This document shows positions 12,657 through 25,451 of a stretch of DNA of 64,000 bases, piece after piece. A program made the translations under genes and the position numbers. The stretch lies in contig NC_047062.1 of NCBI RefSeq assembly GCF_902459465.1, positions 5,024,501 to 5,088,500 on the forward strand, given 5' to 3'. The first letter of the stretch is position 1; every line of letters begins with the position of its first letter. The DNA is from Asterias rubens. Lineage: Eukaryota; Echinodermata; Asteroidea; Forcipulatida; Asteriidae. The notes beneath the pieces are model-generated. The model was not told where the DNA came from, did no database searches, and was given only the letters and a program-made list of their open reading frames with translations.

Positions 12657-13429
12657 TTATGACAACATTGCATCTTTTTACTTTAGACGAATTATTGCAG
12701 CAGAGTAGACGAGAAGCCTGCATTTCAGTGTGGAACTAACTGCCTCAAGTGCATAATTAACTCTTTATTTACATTTTTTTTAATAATAAGGTGCAAGCGA
12801 ACCGAAACTATTTCAAATTTCAAAGATTTCAACATAGATCATAATATATGTAGAGCAAGGCGGTCTATGTATTGAACGTGTGTAAGTTTACATTACAGAT
12901 TTGTTGTTTAATTACAAATCAGTTGCTGGCAGGGATAATTTTCTGCACGTCGCCCATCAATTTATCCACCCTTAATTAACTCCAATTCCACTGAGTTTGT
13001 TTCTTACCTGAGAAGAAGGGTTACTGCGTATAATAGAAGTTAGTTGCTAGAACGTAACCCTCCGGCTTCGTCGACGGGAGGAGGGTTATGTGATCGTAAC
13101 TAAATAAAAGTTTGAGATCTATCGGCCATCTGGGTCACAAGAAAATAGTGAAAAACTATTATGATTATGTACGAAATATGACTAATTGTACGAAAAGTCA
13201 AATTTGTGAGATGGTAAGAAATATTGTGTCTTCGGCTAGAAATCTGATCAGGCAAATTTCTGTTGAGCATCTTTGATTGTATAGCGGTTCGGGGGTATTC
13301 GCGCAAAGATGTCAATTACTACATGTACTTTACTGGACCTACTCTCGCAAAGATTAAATCCAGGCCTGAAGTGTACGTTGTAAGCAAAATGGTTTGTGTA
13401 ACTTTCATATTTAACTTTTTCGTTGACAG
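12657..13429. other. Region upstream of the thioesterase gene, no exon assigned
   Basis: Contains a segment at about 13128-13232 that is duplicated almost exactly at about 14967-15061 inside the gene (shared CACAAGAAAATAGTGAAAAA and AAGTCAAATTTGTGAGATGG). If the upstream promoter is right, most of this stretch is 5' UTR intron. Confidence 0.4.
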
Positions 13430-13480
13430 CCTCAAGGTTACAAGGTAAACGGTCACGCAACAGCCAAGTCCACAGAAACG

Positions 13481-16400
13481 ATGACTAACCAACATGTACG
13501 TCACCTGAGCAATTTGGCTAAAAAATGGCTTCTTTCAGTCACACCTTCCACTTCTATGATTGATCAACAAGTAGCAATAAAAGCGACTGGAATGAAGGCT
13601 AACAGCCATGTCACTATCAGGTACATACAGATCAAGACATATGTTCAGAACTATTGCTCTACACATTGTATCTTCTAGTTTGACATCATGTCGGCGAGGG
13701 GCATTATTCGTGTGCACATGTAATAAAGAGAAAGTTGATGACTGATTTTATAGTCTAGAAGCATGTAATTTTATACAAACCATATTTTGCAATTGGTTGT
13801 AATTTAGACATTCCATACTCATTTGCATGGCTTGCAGATACAAAGGTGGGATGTGTTTTGCAATGAAAATTGTTTTTCTAAATGTTTTGTGTTTTGCCCA
13901 TTCACCAATGTGTGTTCAAAGTGAGTAGCCTACTCTTTCTGAGTATTTTCCCTAGTCCTGTTCTGAAAATATCTACAGGCCAGCAGCTTTTTAAAATTTT
14001 ATATGTTAACACCCAATCTAAAGAGAAATTGATTTTTCTTAACTCCAAGGTCTGTTGCCGAGAAGAAAACAGATGAAATTATAGAAAGATTTGAGAGTCA
14101 CGCTCATTACAAAGCTGGAGACAATGGAGAAGTTTCTGTGCCTGATCAGGCTGCTTCGGGTGGATTATATACTGGTAAGAAAAAAAGGAAAAATTTAGAA
14201 AACATTATTTATTCTGATTTTAAGTTGACTTACTTTTCAACTTCTTATGTGGTTTAAAGACACTGTATGCTTTTGGTAACTGTCAAAGACAAGTCTTCTC
14301 ACTTGGTGTATCTCAACATATGCATAAAATAATAAACCTGTGAAAATTTGAGTTCAATCGGTCGTCGAAGTTGCAAAATAATAATGAAAGAAATAAACAC
14401 CCTTGTCACACGAAGTTGTGTGCTTTCACATGCTTGATTTCGAGACCTCAAATTCTAAATCTGAGGTCTCGAAATCAAAATCGTGGAAAATTACTTCTTT
14501 TTCGAAAACTACACTACTTCAGAAGACAGAGGGAGCCGTTTCTCACAATGTTTTATACTATCAATCTCTCCCCATTACTCGTCACCAAGAAAGGTTTTAC
14601 GCTAATAATTTTTTTTGTAATTACCAACAGTGTCCGCTGTCTTTAATTTATCTCAGGGACTGAACCCATGGGTCTGTTCTGGAGCATGGTGCCATCACCA
14701 GGGGAGCGGCTCGGAGCTCGGTTTATCCTAAGGGATGCAACAAAGCCTATGGTAGTTCAGCTTTCATTGTACGAGGGCCAACTGGATACAGCGGCACTAC
14801 AGACCACGGAACCAAAAGCTACTGCTGCTGCAGAGAGATGGTACATGGGCAAGGATGTAGAGCGGATTGAAGTGGAACATGGACGGCTAAGGGGAGCTTT
14901 ATTTAAACCCAAAGGTATGTACTATAAAAGATAGCATACAGGCGCAGTCCTTCTGATTTGAGGTGTGGGTCACAAGAAAATAGTGAAAAACTATTATGAT
15001 TATGTACGAAATATGACTAATTTTACGAAAAGTCAAATTTGTGAGATGGTAAGAAATATTGTGATTTGAGGTGTGCAATCCGGCCCGCACGCCATTGCAC
15101 GCCTAAAAGCTTACCCAGGAGTGTGAATAATCACACGCCTGATCCCTCTAAAATACACGCCTTGGCATTCAGTTTTGGCGTAATCTGTTTTGGCGTAACC
15201 AAAATCACACCCCTCGGGGAAAATCCAGGTGTGTTTGTTTCCACACGCCTGTGATTTTGAAATCAGAAGGACTGCAGGCGATGGTAGGCGATGCTGCACG
15301 CACCCTGAGCTGCCTACTGGAACCGACTCACGGGCTGAAGCTGACGGGAAGATAAAGACTGATATGAGGAGAGATGCTGGGGCACTAGAGAGCACAACAG
15401 AGTTTTTGGAGACGCCGCCGGGGATCCCACCTGTGGTCAACATGATTGATAAACAGCCTGACATTGGCAAGCCAAAACAACCTTTTAATAATTAGTGAGC
15501 CAAACTTGATGGAACACGTACTGTATAAGTTCTGGAAGAATTGCATGAATGCATGTTTTTGTACATGTCAACATGACAGGTCACCTCCAAGCATGCATGG
15601 TGAACAGAGGCCATTGTATATTTGGGGCTTTCCTGAGAACTGCAGAAAAAAGATCAGCTGGCATAACCCTTGCCCCGATGTTTGTTAGCATGGTATACTT
15701 TCCTGTATACTTTTCCTGAGTCCTGTGAAAAAACTTCACAGGCATATTACTTGGTTGGGATTCGAACCCACGACCTTTGCAACTTTAGAGCAGTGTCTTA
15801 CCAACTAGACTACTGAGATTGCCAAGTAGCTAGAGACAGTTTGAATCCTATGTTTTGGCAGCGGGTACCGCAACGACATAATAGATGTTAAATTTGCATC
15901 AGGGATAAAGAATATCTTTCTTTTTTTTCTTGTTTCCTCAGGACCTGGACCTTTTCCTGGTGTGATTGATATGTTTGGTACTGCTGGTGGATTGATTGAG
16001 ATTCGTGCTGCTGCTTTGGCATCTCATGGATTCGCCTCCTATGCTCTACCCTATTTTGCCTACAAGGATCTGCCAAAAGGTCTGCAGAACTTAGAAGCTG
16101 AATATTTTAGGGTATGGAGGCAATGACATAAACATTGTGCAATTATTTTATAAAACATCTTTATGCAGAATCGATCCCACAGCGCTAAACAAAATGTAAA
16201 CTTTAAAAAGGAAACAAAAACTGCTGCTGTAGAGAAACTGGTCCCCTTTCATTCTCTGATCTTGTGATCGGCTAATGGTATGCAGTTTATAGGGTGACTG
16301 TGTAAAAACTATGAAGTGGACATGTCACAAGATGGTACCACATTGAGACAGGACCAGTTGCTCTGACTTTTAAAGAGAACTTTTTTTTTATGCAAGGTTT

Positions 16401-19400
16401 GGGCTAAAATAAACTATTTTTTCCAGGGGTTGTTGCCCTGGGGCTATAACAGGGTTACCCCCTTTACCATGTTTACAGTTCATACTTATCTAGAAGCCTG
16501 GCTGGTAGAGCAGAAAGCACTACCTCCCCGACTTTACAAAGCAATCATGGTTAAGTGTCTTGCTTAAGAACCAAGTGCCACAACTGAGACTCGAACCCAC
16601 ACTCTGATGATCAAACACCACAGCTTGAAATAATACTGTATGCCTCTTTTGTTGGGAATTGTGGGCTACCATTTTGAGCGCACATCCAGAGTAGCTCAAC
16701 CACAGGACTAATTAAGCTATCCAATATATTTGGATATTTGAAGGTCCCCTTTCCCGGGGTCGATCAAGCAAGGCCCTTGTGGTAAACTGGCTCCGCAAGT
16801 TCCTACACCACTGAGATGGAGGTTAGTATTGACACACCGCTGCCCGTGGTATTGATGTTGGATAGGCAGCATCTTTACTAGTCTTAGCTCAAGATGACAG
16901 TATACAATTGTTGCACGCTGTGACATTTTGTACACCATGGCGTTTTGTACACCCGAGGGGGGAAATGGAACCCGAGGCGAAGCCGAGGGTGCCATTTCCC
17001 CTCGAGGGTGTACAAAACCCATGGACCCTAGTCACAGAGTGCAACAATTGTTTTGTTATACCTTTGTAAAATTGTTATTCCTCTTCTCGAAGTTCTGTTG
17101 TCATCTTCAAACATTATTACGACAGACTATTCATTGTTTAATAAGCAGACTAACAAGAAACAATTCCCTCGAACCCGCAGTTGTTTCGTACACAGCGCTG
17201 GAAATCGACCAACGCTGGGAACGATCAAGGTGAAGTGCATCGGTGTACATCACTTTTCATGTTACCCGGCCCGTTGAGCCATGTAACATGCGTTTTTGTT
17301 GCGCGTCACATGATTTGTTCTCGACCAATCAAACTTCACAATTTGTACAGAGGTATAACAATGATCAATGGTGCATAGTGTCGTACGCTGGTTTGTAAAA
17401 CGCTATAGCACCCTCCTATGTTATACCAAATTGGTCAAATCATGCCGTAGGAGGGTGCACTTTAGCGATTTACAACTGAGTGTAGCACACTTTTTACTAT
17501 TGACCACTGACGCCTTGGGCCAAGACTACATCTTTACTGGCAACTTGAATTTGGCCACGAACTGCGACAATCAGTCTCATTTTTCTTTTGCAACTGATGG
17601 AATATTTGTTTTATTAAAATGATACAACCATCATTTTTCACCAATTTTTTTTAAAATTTTTTGTTTTCTTCAGGATGCAGTAGACTGGTTATGTGACCAG
17701 CCATATGTGAAACCAGGAGGAGTAGGAATAGTGGGCGTGTCTTTTGGGGCAACTCTAGCGCTACAGACCTCTGCACTTTTTCCTAAAAAGGTAAAAGTTA
17801 AAGATTTTATGGCACTATACATTCTTCTACACAATTCATAACTCTTTTTGTTTCTTCAGAACAAAATTAATGAAAAAAAGGGATGTTAATAATATACGAC
17901 TGATTTTCATAGTCTTTTCACATTCTTCCAAACCTTTTTTAAGATCATTATGTTTTTGTCATCTCGTTTCTAAGTGTCCTTCTCTCGTTGCTCTATTTTT
18001 CTTAGGTCAAGCGTAGACTTTTAACTCTTTTGTTCTTTAAGGGGGAAAAATGAAACGAAACAACCTAGTTCTAACGGGATTGGGCCTTAACTTTGAGTCT
18101 GACCCTTCAAGTTGAGTGGAGTTATACTATTATGAAGCTCTAGACCACAGTAGCTCTTCTCATAGCCAACACTCCTCCCAAAAGATGTTTATACATGGTT
18201 GGACCTGCAAATTTAAGGCACTGGAAACTATTGGTAATTGTCGATGACCAGTTTTCTCACTTGATGTATCCCAACATATGCACAAAATAACAAACCTAGC
18301 TGTGAAAATTTGAACTCGGTCAATAGTCGAAGTTGCAAGAAAGTAATGGAAGAAAAAACACCCTTGTCAAACGAAGTTGTGTGCTTTCACATGCTTGATT
18401 TTAGGACCACAAAATCTAATTCTGAAGTCTCAAAATCAAATTTGTGGAAAATTACCTCTTTCTCAAAACGTACGTTACTTCAGAGGGAGCCGTTTCTCAC
18501 AATGTTTTATGCTATCATCAACAGCTCTCCATTGCTTGTTACCAAGTAAGTTTTTATGCTAACAATTATTTTGAGTAGTTACCAATAGTGTCCACTGCCT
18601 TTAACAAGTAATGTTTACTTCCTACAATGCTTCAAATATCGGTCAACTTTACCAGTGTTGCTCTTGCCCTTTGATGAAGGCTTAGATTTCCTATTGTCTA
18701 CCAGCACATCATGTACCTTTTTTTTCTTCATCTTATTTTCTTGTAGGTCAGTTCAGTGATCAGTATTAACGGATCTCATGTTTTCCCTATTGACCCAATG
18801 ACTCTGAATGGAGAGGAGTTGCCATATGTTCCGTAAGTATTCCCGACTGACCAGTCTCGTCAAATTGATCTCATGGTGTTGCGCCCCCACGCTGAAAACA
18901 ATCCTATGATATCAATGTGATGTGTTGTCTTAAAAATCCTATTTGTAGAAGAAGATTTGGAGCCTTCCTACATCAGTTCAAAATCTGATTAAATGCATCT
19001 TACATCAATCTTATTATTTACGCGATGTCTCCAATTGCATTAGTAAAAAACTTACTGACATACAAAACTCTCAAACATTCTACACATCACTATCTCAAAG
19101 AATAACTTCATCCATCTTAAGCCCGGGCGACTAGTGAAATTTACTACTGGACTAGTCGGGCCTAAAATAGTTGCGACTTCGCCACTAGTCGTGACTAATT
19201 TTTAAATTCTCAAGATGCATTCCGGGATATTGTGTCCTGCAGGCGCTATAGTAAAATTTGTGCTGAAAGGCTTTCAGGATTGTGTCACTAACGTCCGAGT
19301 GTGTTTCGTAAGTAAATTATATTGTCATGAACAGTCGTAAGCGACACAATTGGTTCACCAAGCAGGAAGTCATGACTATTTTTGTAGTGTAGTCGTGGCA

Positions 19401-22400
19401 GCACAATTAGCCGAGTAGTTGAAAAATGGTAGTCGCAACTCGACAAAGCAGTCGTGTCGCCAAGGCCTAATCTACATGAACCTCTTCATATTCTTCATTC
19501 CATTCCAGTTCTACTGATATAAAAATGCATCAACCTTTCCCCAACCCACTGCCTCAAGGAATTCCACACCTTACTATCTCAAAGAACACCTTCATCCACC
19601 TCATCCTACCCTCCGTTCCAGCCAGAGTGACAAACAAATCATTCAACAATTCCATTCCACACCCCATTCAAGAACACACTCCTCCATATCAACCTCATCC
19701 TACCCTCCGTTCCAGCCCGACTGACACACAAATCATTCAACCATTCCATTCCACACCCCATTCAAGAACACACTCCTCCATATCAACCTCATCCTACCCT
19801 ACGTTCCAGCTCGACTGACACACAAATCATTCAACAATTCCATTCCACACCCCATTCAAGAACACACTCCTCCATATCAACCTCATCCTACCCTACGTTC
19901 CAGCCCGACTTACACACAAATCATTCAACAATTCCATTCCACACCCCCATTCAAGAACAGACTCCTCCATATCAACCATGCCTTACCATTCCATTCCAGC
20001 TTAAAGTAAACTAATTGTCCTGTGTGGTTCTTTTCAGCTTCGATGGTGTGATACCAGAACCAGTGTCAGGCGTGTATGATGTATTCGACACCGGGAAAAA
20101 TTTGTATGACCTGCAAGACGAAGATAGTGCATTTATAAAGGTAAAATTTAAGGTTTTTGAAAGAGTATAGTTATCCGTTCTCTAGTCTAATTACATGCAA
20201 GACCTCACTTAACAAGCTAATATTAGAGTTAGAAAACATAGAATTGTACAATAAGCAATTGAATTGTCAAAATTGTGTTATTTTAGGAAAAATTTAGAAT
20301 GAACGTTGGTTAAAGTTTTCTGTCATTCGTAGTTCATTATGGAAGGTTAAATTAGGCTTGGAAATACGGAAACATGTCTTTTAGGTGATTTTCAGCATAA
20401 TAAATCTAATATCTACGTCATCCATTATATATGTGTAGTCCTTTTTCATACACAACAAGTGGTTTACGTTTTGTCTGTGATTTTGTGAACATTTATGTGT
20501 GATTAGTTGAATTTCACAAACAAAAACAAGAACCTTGAAGTGGGTTTGGGCGGGAGAAAAGTTCTCTCGAGAACTATCTCTGTTGTAAGAATAGGGCATG
20601 CCTCGTAGTAAGATGTTGCCGAGCAAACTCCACCAAATTTATAATTGGAAAAGGTTTGTAGGTTAAATCAATACATGTACTCCATCTTAAATCATTCGAC
20701 AACTTTTTTTTGATTCTGATTTATTCTTGTTTCCACACAGCTGGAGAACAACCAAAAGTGCAAGTACCTCTTTGTCACGGGTGAGGCTGACCGAACCTGG
20801 GACAGCTGCTTCTATGCCAAGAAGAGCATTGAGCAGCTGAAACGATACGGATGCAGTAACTATCAGCTTCTGAGCTACCCCGGAGCTGGTCATCTTCTAG
20901 AGATACCATGGGCACCCGCTGGCAGCAGATTTTGGTCACCATTAATAAGTAAGAAAATTTAAAGCCGAAATTCTGGTAATCTCTTTAAAGGTCCAATGAG
21001 AGACTTTAAGATGGTCCTTTTTCACAGTAGTGCATGTCCTCAGACCTACGCGGCGCGCACGCTCAGAGCCGCAAAAACAGACCATTATGTCTGCTGCCTC
21101 CAGCGTCTCAAAAGTCTCCTCTTGGCACCATTTTTGTTGCTCCATAAGTAAACATTAACTGAAACAATGGCATTCAGTTTCCGCCATACACTTACAACTA
21201 CCGCTACATGAAAAGCACTGTGCTACTGAGAGGGGCATTCAGTTGGTTCAGTGCTTTATTCCCTGCCTTTCAAATCTGTGACCCCAGTTCTAATCCAAGA
21301 CAAAGGATGCGAGTCCGATTTTCAGTCCCAACCTGACCGCGTGGCTTTTCCCCATTTGTGTTTTTCGTCCCTGAGATTTCTTCTTCATAGTCTCTACACG
21401 TTTCTTCTGGCCTACGGTGCTAGTCACTTTTTGGGGTCCTTTGGTTTCACTGTCAGAAAATTTATATTCATAAATACCTCAGACAGTTTCGCTATTCCTA
21501 TTGGTGGAGAGCGCGTCACGTGGGTATGTATAAACCTTTGTTTATGACCAGTAAAAAGTGTTAATTTATGGGCGTGACACGCGACCTTGCACCTGTTTTT
21601 ATAAGACAGTTTCTTCATTCCTATTGGTCTAGAGCAACGGCTGAAACAGTTGGGCCACATCACGCGATACGCGCACACATTCCCTTATAAAGAGTTGTTT
21701 ACCCGAGGGCGGCGGAGGGCTTTACCATTTCATAGCTGGAGGGGCGTTGTGTTGAAAGAAATCATTTAACAATTTTAGATTTTGCATTTATTTTACTTTT
21801 TGACCAAAAAGTGATGATGTTTTTGACCGAAAAGGTATTTATGAATGGGAATCAAAGTGTGTTGAATCGGTTTTCAACTAGTGGTTTAACCCCGCCGAGG
21901 CCTGGTTCTTTATAATTTACCTCGTCTTCGTCTCGGTAAAATTATCAAGAACCAGGCCTTGTTGGGATTAAACCACTAGTTGAAAACCTCTTCACCACAC
22001 ATTGATTCCCTTAATAATAATAAGTCTCCTGATGATGACTAGAGCAAGCTAGTCGAAGCTAATTCAAGAACTGACTCCGCGGTAGTGTAGTTAAGTACGA
22101 TCCTTTAAGCTAAAGTAGTAGTTTCTATACCTTCCTCCCATGTAGTTGTTAAAAAGCAGTACAGGTTTTTTTTTAACTGAGAAGTCTCCTGAACATCTGT
22201 TAATTCTACTACGCGGTAGTAGAATAAAGAAAGACATGCAATGCCTCAAATCCTATATAATAATAACAGTAGTTATAACTAGAAATTAAGAGGTTGTAAA
22301 ACAAACTCTAGGTGTTCGGGAACGGACGTGTGAAAGGGGTTGTTTGACAAGTGTGTACACTTTACTAGTCACAATAAAACAAGTACCAATCAAGCAAGCA

Positions 22401-24086
22401 AGCAATCGCTTTGGCCTTTTCAAATCATTTTAGAGTAACTTCCGGTTTAAACACGTCAAAAGGTCAAGAAAAGTTCACCAACATGTCTATTTTTGTACGT
22501 AAAGCCCTTTTATATGATGTAAAGATTGTTAAAATGGCTGATGTGGTTGAGGAAATAAGAACTTATGAAAAATTAACGACTGTAGAAGAGACTAACTAAC
22601 CAAAAGGAAAATGTACATATACATGTATGTTGAAAACGCCTCGAACACAGACTAAAGCGAACAACACGTGGCACAGAGCGTGACTATGCACCGCAATGCA
22701 CCGCATACTTACACGTGGTGTACAATTTACATGTAGACCTATGTGTGAAATCTTTATGCGCAATCAATGGGGGAATTTCGTAGTTCTTTATGCGTGAATT
22801 TTTGAATTTTCAACCTCGATTTTGAACCCGAAGACAAGATCAAAATGGGGTCATGTCTGCGAGGCGTGTACATTATTTTTAACGACCTTTCCGATGATGT
22901 ATCGATTGTATGAATCCATTATGTAGATCAAAAGTTATGACTTTTTGAATCAAGAATTGATGACGTCATCATGACGTAACTTACACATTTTTCTTCTAAT
23001 GAATATCTAACTATGTGTGAAGTTTCAAGTTCATACGAGTTTCGGAAAGGTTATTTTGTTAGCGGACAAGGGACGAACAGAAGAAGTATAAGAAGTATGA
23101 AGAAAAAAGAAGGAAAAATACAAAAAAAAATCAAAGGTGTTCCGGGCTGTTGGCCAGAACAACTAAAAAACAAACAAAAATAAGAAGTGTTCCGGGCTGT
23201 TGGCCCGAACACCTAAAAAAACAACAAAATTAAGAGGTGTTCCGGGCTGTTGGCCCGAAAACCTAAAAAACGAACAAAAATAAGAGGTGTTCCGGGCTGT
23301 TGGCCTGAACACCTAAAAACGAACAAAAATCAGAGGTGTTCCGGGCTGTTGGCCCGAACACCTAAAAAACGAAAAAAATTAAGAGGTGTTCCGGGCTGTT
23401 GGCCCGAACACCTTAAGAGTCCTGCAGAAGAAAACAAACTATGTATGCCTCTCGGACTTGGTAGGGATTAAGAGCAACCCCCGTGTCAGGAGAGCCTGGT
23501 TCAAACCCATTTCAAGCTCTTGTTCACTGTTTTTTAGAAATAATAATAATCGGTTTTTGTTAGCACTTTTCACAACCGAAGGGTGTCCCAACATTATTAC
23601 CATTTAATTCATTCCTTAAACCATCTCAGCTCCCTCGTATACAGCCTGCGCAACAAATATTTGCTACTTAAAGCAAAATCAATCACAAGAACCATCTCTG
23701 CCCTCACAGGTGCCTATTCACCCCTGGGTGGAGAGAAGCAATTATAGTTATGTGTCATGACTGGGACTCGAACCCACCACCTGCTGAACAGAAACACCAG
23801 AGCTTGAGTTTGGTGCTCTTGTCAACTCAGCCATGAAACGCAAAAGCCATGAAAGTTGTTCAAGAGAACCTGGTTCAAACACATTTCAAGTTAATTTTTT
23901 TCACTGTATTTTGAGCTGTACTCACACACCTATTTCTGGTTTATTTTGTTATTCACTCTTGTTACAGATGGTGTACTTGAACATGGAGGAACACCTTTTG
24001 GAAACACCAGAGCAATGGAGGACAGCTGGCCAAAGATGATAAGATTCTTACGGAGACATTGTGGTATTGGCAATTCAAAGTTATAA
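13481..24086 (+). CDS. Peroxisomal acyl-CoA thioesterase / bile acid-CoA:amino acid N-acyltransferase family enzyme (9 exons, 441 aa)
   Basis: Exons: 13481-13620, 14050-14174, 14657-14914, 15942-16111, 17674-17790, 18747-18832, 20038-20140, 20741-20948, 23968-24086. All junctions are GT-AG and phase-consistent, giving 441 residues against about 420 in vertebrate ACOT1-4/BAAT. The N-terminal beta-sandwich domain is recognisable ([26 protein letters not shown]) and is followed by an alpha/beta-hydrolase domain. The likely triad is Ser254 in GVSFG, Asp350 in GEADRTW and His384 in PGAGH. The protein ends in Ser-Lys-Leu, a canonical PTS1, so a peroxisomal matrix location is expected. BAAT uses Cys as nucleophile whereas ACOTs use Ser. 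The Ser here favours acyl-CoA hydrolysis, but amino-acid conjugation cannot be excluded. The start is the ATG before LSVTPST; a second Met or an upstream exon is possible. Mobile elements abut exons 3 and 4. Confidence 0.93.
14254..14646. mobile_element. Family A inverted-repeat element in thioesterase intron 2
   Basis: The full-length element ends with ACCAACAGTGTCCGCTGTCTTTAA, interpreted across 14630-14646. Exon 3 begins only 10 bp later, so the element's right terminus forms part of the polypyrimidine/branch-site zone of that acceptor. Confidence 0.75.
14967..15240. repeat. Intronic duplicate of an upstream segment plus short inverted elements
   Basis: Positions 14967-15061 repeat about 94 bp also found at 13128-13232. 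The block 14941-15270 is bounded by CAGTCCTTCTGATTTGA-like and AATCAGAAGGACTGC-like sequence in opposite orientation, suggesting a fold-back element of roughly 330 bp. Confidence 0.5.
15690..15915 (-). mobile_element. tRNA-derived SINE immediately before thioesterase exon 4
   Basis: Read on the minus strand it has an A-box-like TAGTCTAGTTGGTAAGAC and a B box GGGTTCGAATCCC. The plus-strand right end is TTGCATCAGGGATAAAGAAT. Exon 4 starts at 15942, so only 26 bp of pyrimidine-rich intron separate SINE and exon. Confidence 0.75.
16112..17673. other. Thioesterase intron 4: SINE remnant and two fold-back elements
   Basis: A second type of tRNA-derived SINE lies near 16535-16635 (GAGACTCGAACCCACACTC). 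A palindromic element occupies 16904-17050 (CAATTGTTGCAC / GTGCAACAATTG outer arms; GTTTTGTACACCC / GGGTGTACAAAAC inner arms). Another inverted pair lies at about 17389-17480 (GCACCCTCCTA / TAGGAGGGTGC). ORFs in this stretch follow the palindromes and are not genes. Confidence 0.6.
18213..18603. mobile_element. Family A inverted-repeat element in thioesterase intron 5
   Basis: Bounded by TTAAGGCACTGGAAACTATT and AATAGTGTCCACTGCCTTTA, with the same interior order as the other copies but in reverse orientation relative to the copy at 739. Confidence 0.75.
19120..19469. mobile_element. Family F inverted-repeat element (ends GGGCGACTAGT)
   Basis: About 350 bp with the terminus AGCCCGGGCGACTAGTG and an inverted, degenerate right end TGTCGCCAAGGCCTA. 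The interior has several GTAGTCG/CGACTA motifs. A second copy with the same order lies at 33329-33706. It resembles non-autonomous DNA transposons; the superfamily is not determined. Confidence 0.65.
19530..19990 (+). repeat. Minisatellite, unit about 92 bp, about five copies
   Basis: Units containing CATCCTACCCT(C/A)CGTTCCAG, AAATCATTCAACAATTCCAT and CAAGAACACACTCCTCCATA recur at about 92 bp spacing. It lies in thioesterase intron 6 and ends about 50 bp before exon 7. The pyrimidine-rich plus strand contains many CAG acceptor-like trinucleotides. Confidence 0.8.
20949..23967. other. Thioesterase intron 8: element-rich, no exon seen
   Basis: The largest intron of the gene. A fold-back occupies about 21847-22010 (TTTTCAACTAGTGGTTTAA with its complement TTAAACCACTAGTTGAAAA). 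The hairpin minisatellite is at 23134-23413, and a tRNA-derived SINE remnant of the second type is near 23690-23840 (GGGACTCGAACCCACCACC). No additional in-frame exon was recognised. Confidence 0.6.
23134..23413 (+). repeat. Tandem array of six hairpin-forming units
   Basis: Six units of about 47-50 bp. Each contains AGGTGTTCCGGGC, a TGTTG loop and GCCCGAACACCT, which pair into a stem of about 12 bp with one bulged C. A-rich spacers (CTAAAAAACGAACAAAAAT) separate the hairpins. The first two units carry substitutions that weaken the stem. Confidence 0.8.
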
Positions 24087-25451
24087 AACCTATTTAATAG
24101 ATGTTATAATCAGGGGGGGGGGGGGAATGAACAGTGCTAACACACATCAGTGTAAGGGTAAAACCAAAGCTAAGTAAGGAGAATGATCGAGAAAGTGTAG
24201 ATTTGTGGATAGAATGTTCAAGCCAAAGAACAAATCTACACTTAAGAGTCTATTCTCCGACTTAAACTAATTTCCCAAAATTTTGTTCTTTGACAAACTA
24301 CATTTGGTCAAATATTTATTGCTCAAAATTATTGATAGTGTTGTTTTCAGATGATGCATTTGGTTAAACAATGAGAAGTTTGTTAAGTATTCACAACAGT
24401 TTTCATGTAATGTCTGACTCTTCTCTTGTATATTTTAAACCCCTATTTTCGTATTGTTTGTAAAAAGAAATTGTAATAATCAATTTCCTATTTCAAAATT
24501 TTGAATTTTTTACTACGGTTTAAAATTGATTAAATGCAATGTTCTGTAATGACTCGATCATTGTATTTTTCTGTAATGACTCGAGAGTGTCATGGCCAAG
24601 TAGTTTAAAGCATCAGAATATGGAGCAAGCAGGAAATGAACCAAAGACAAATAAAGCAAGTTTGAATCAATATATTCAATTGTGAACTTTAATGAAAATA
24701 CTGTCTCTCTATAGTTTTCACATAGGAATGAAAATGGCAAAGGAAAATATACAATAAAATATAATGTAATTGATGCAATGATGACATCAGTTGGAAGGGG
24801 GGGGGGGGGGCGTCATGGAGCCAATTTGAGGCCATTACCTCCATGAGGTATCAAGACGGTATACCCAACTGTGATTCAGGCACAAGATGTAACACAAACA
24901 AAATCAATAATCATTGAACCCGACTCTATAAATCAAAGATTCCTCGTTGTTCACCCATTTGTTGGACTTCAGTTTCTTAGCAACATCTCCATTGGTTTTG
25001 CAAACTAATTGCTCGCTCCCCAAAAGTTATGGTGCACTAACTGTCTTGTTCTTGAATTCGAACAAGACACCAGCATATTTTTTGGTAAAGTTAAGAGTAT
25101 TCATTTTCAATGAGCAGCCCCCACCTCCCCTAAAAAAAAAAGCTTTAAAATGGGGAAGTTCATTAAACTTCTTCAGAACTAAATATGGCAATCGGAAAGA
25201 ATGAGAAAAGAAGACAAGTAGAATGCATAATGAGGAAAAAACATAAAACAAATACATTAGTTATCAAACAAGTGCAAGTGGAATGCAGGACAAATATACG
25301 ACTTCTACATCCCATACATCCAATACCAAGCTGGATACTCTACACAGATGCACTATATATGTTTTTCTGTTTTCCAAGAGCGCAAGTTTGATATCAAATT
25401 TATCTTCAAGCCAACTCAACGCGTTCCTTGACTCCCAAGTGGTGACCACCT

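Noticed and set aside
23134-23413. CRISPR-like array
   Set aside because: Regular palindromic repeats are present, but the spacers are A-rich and nearly identical, and the setting is an intron of a eukaryotic gene.
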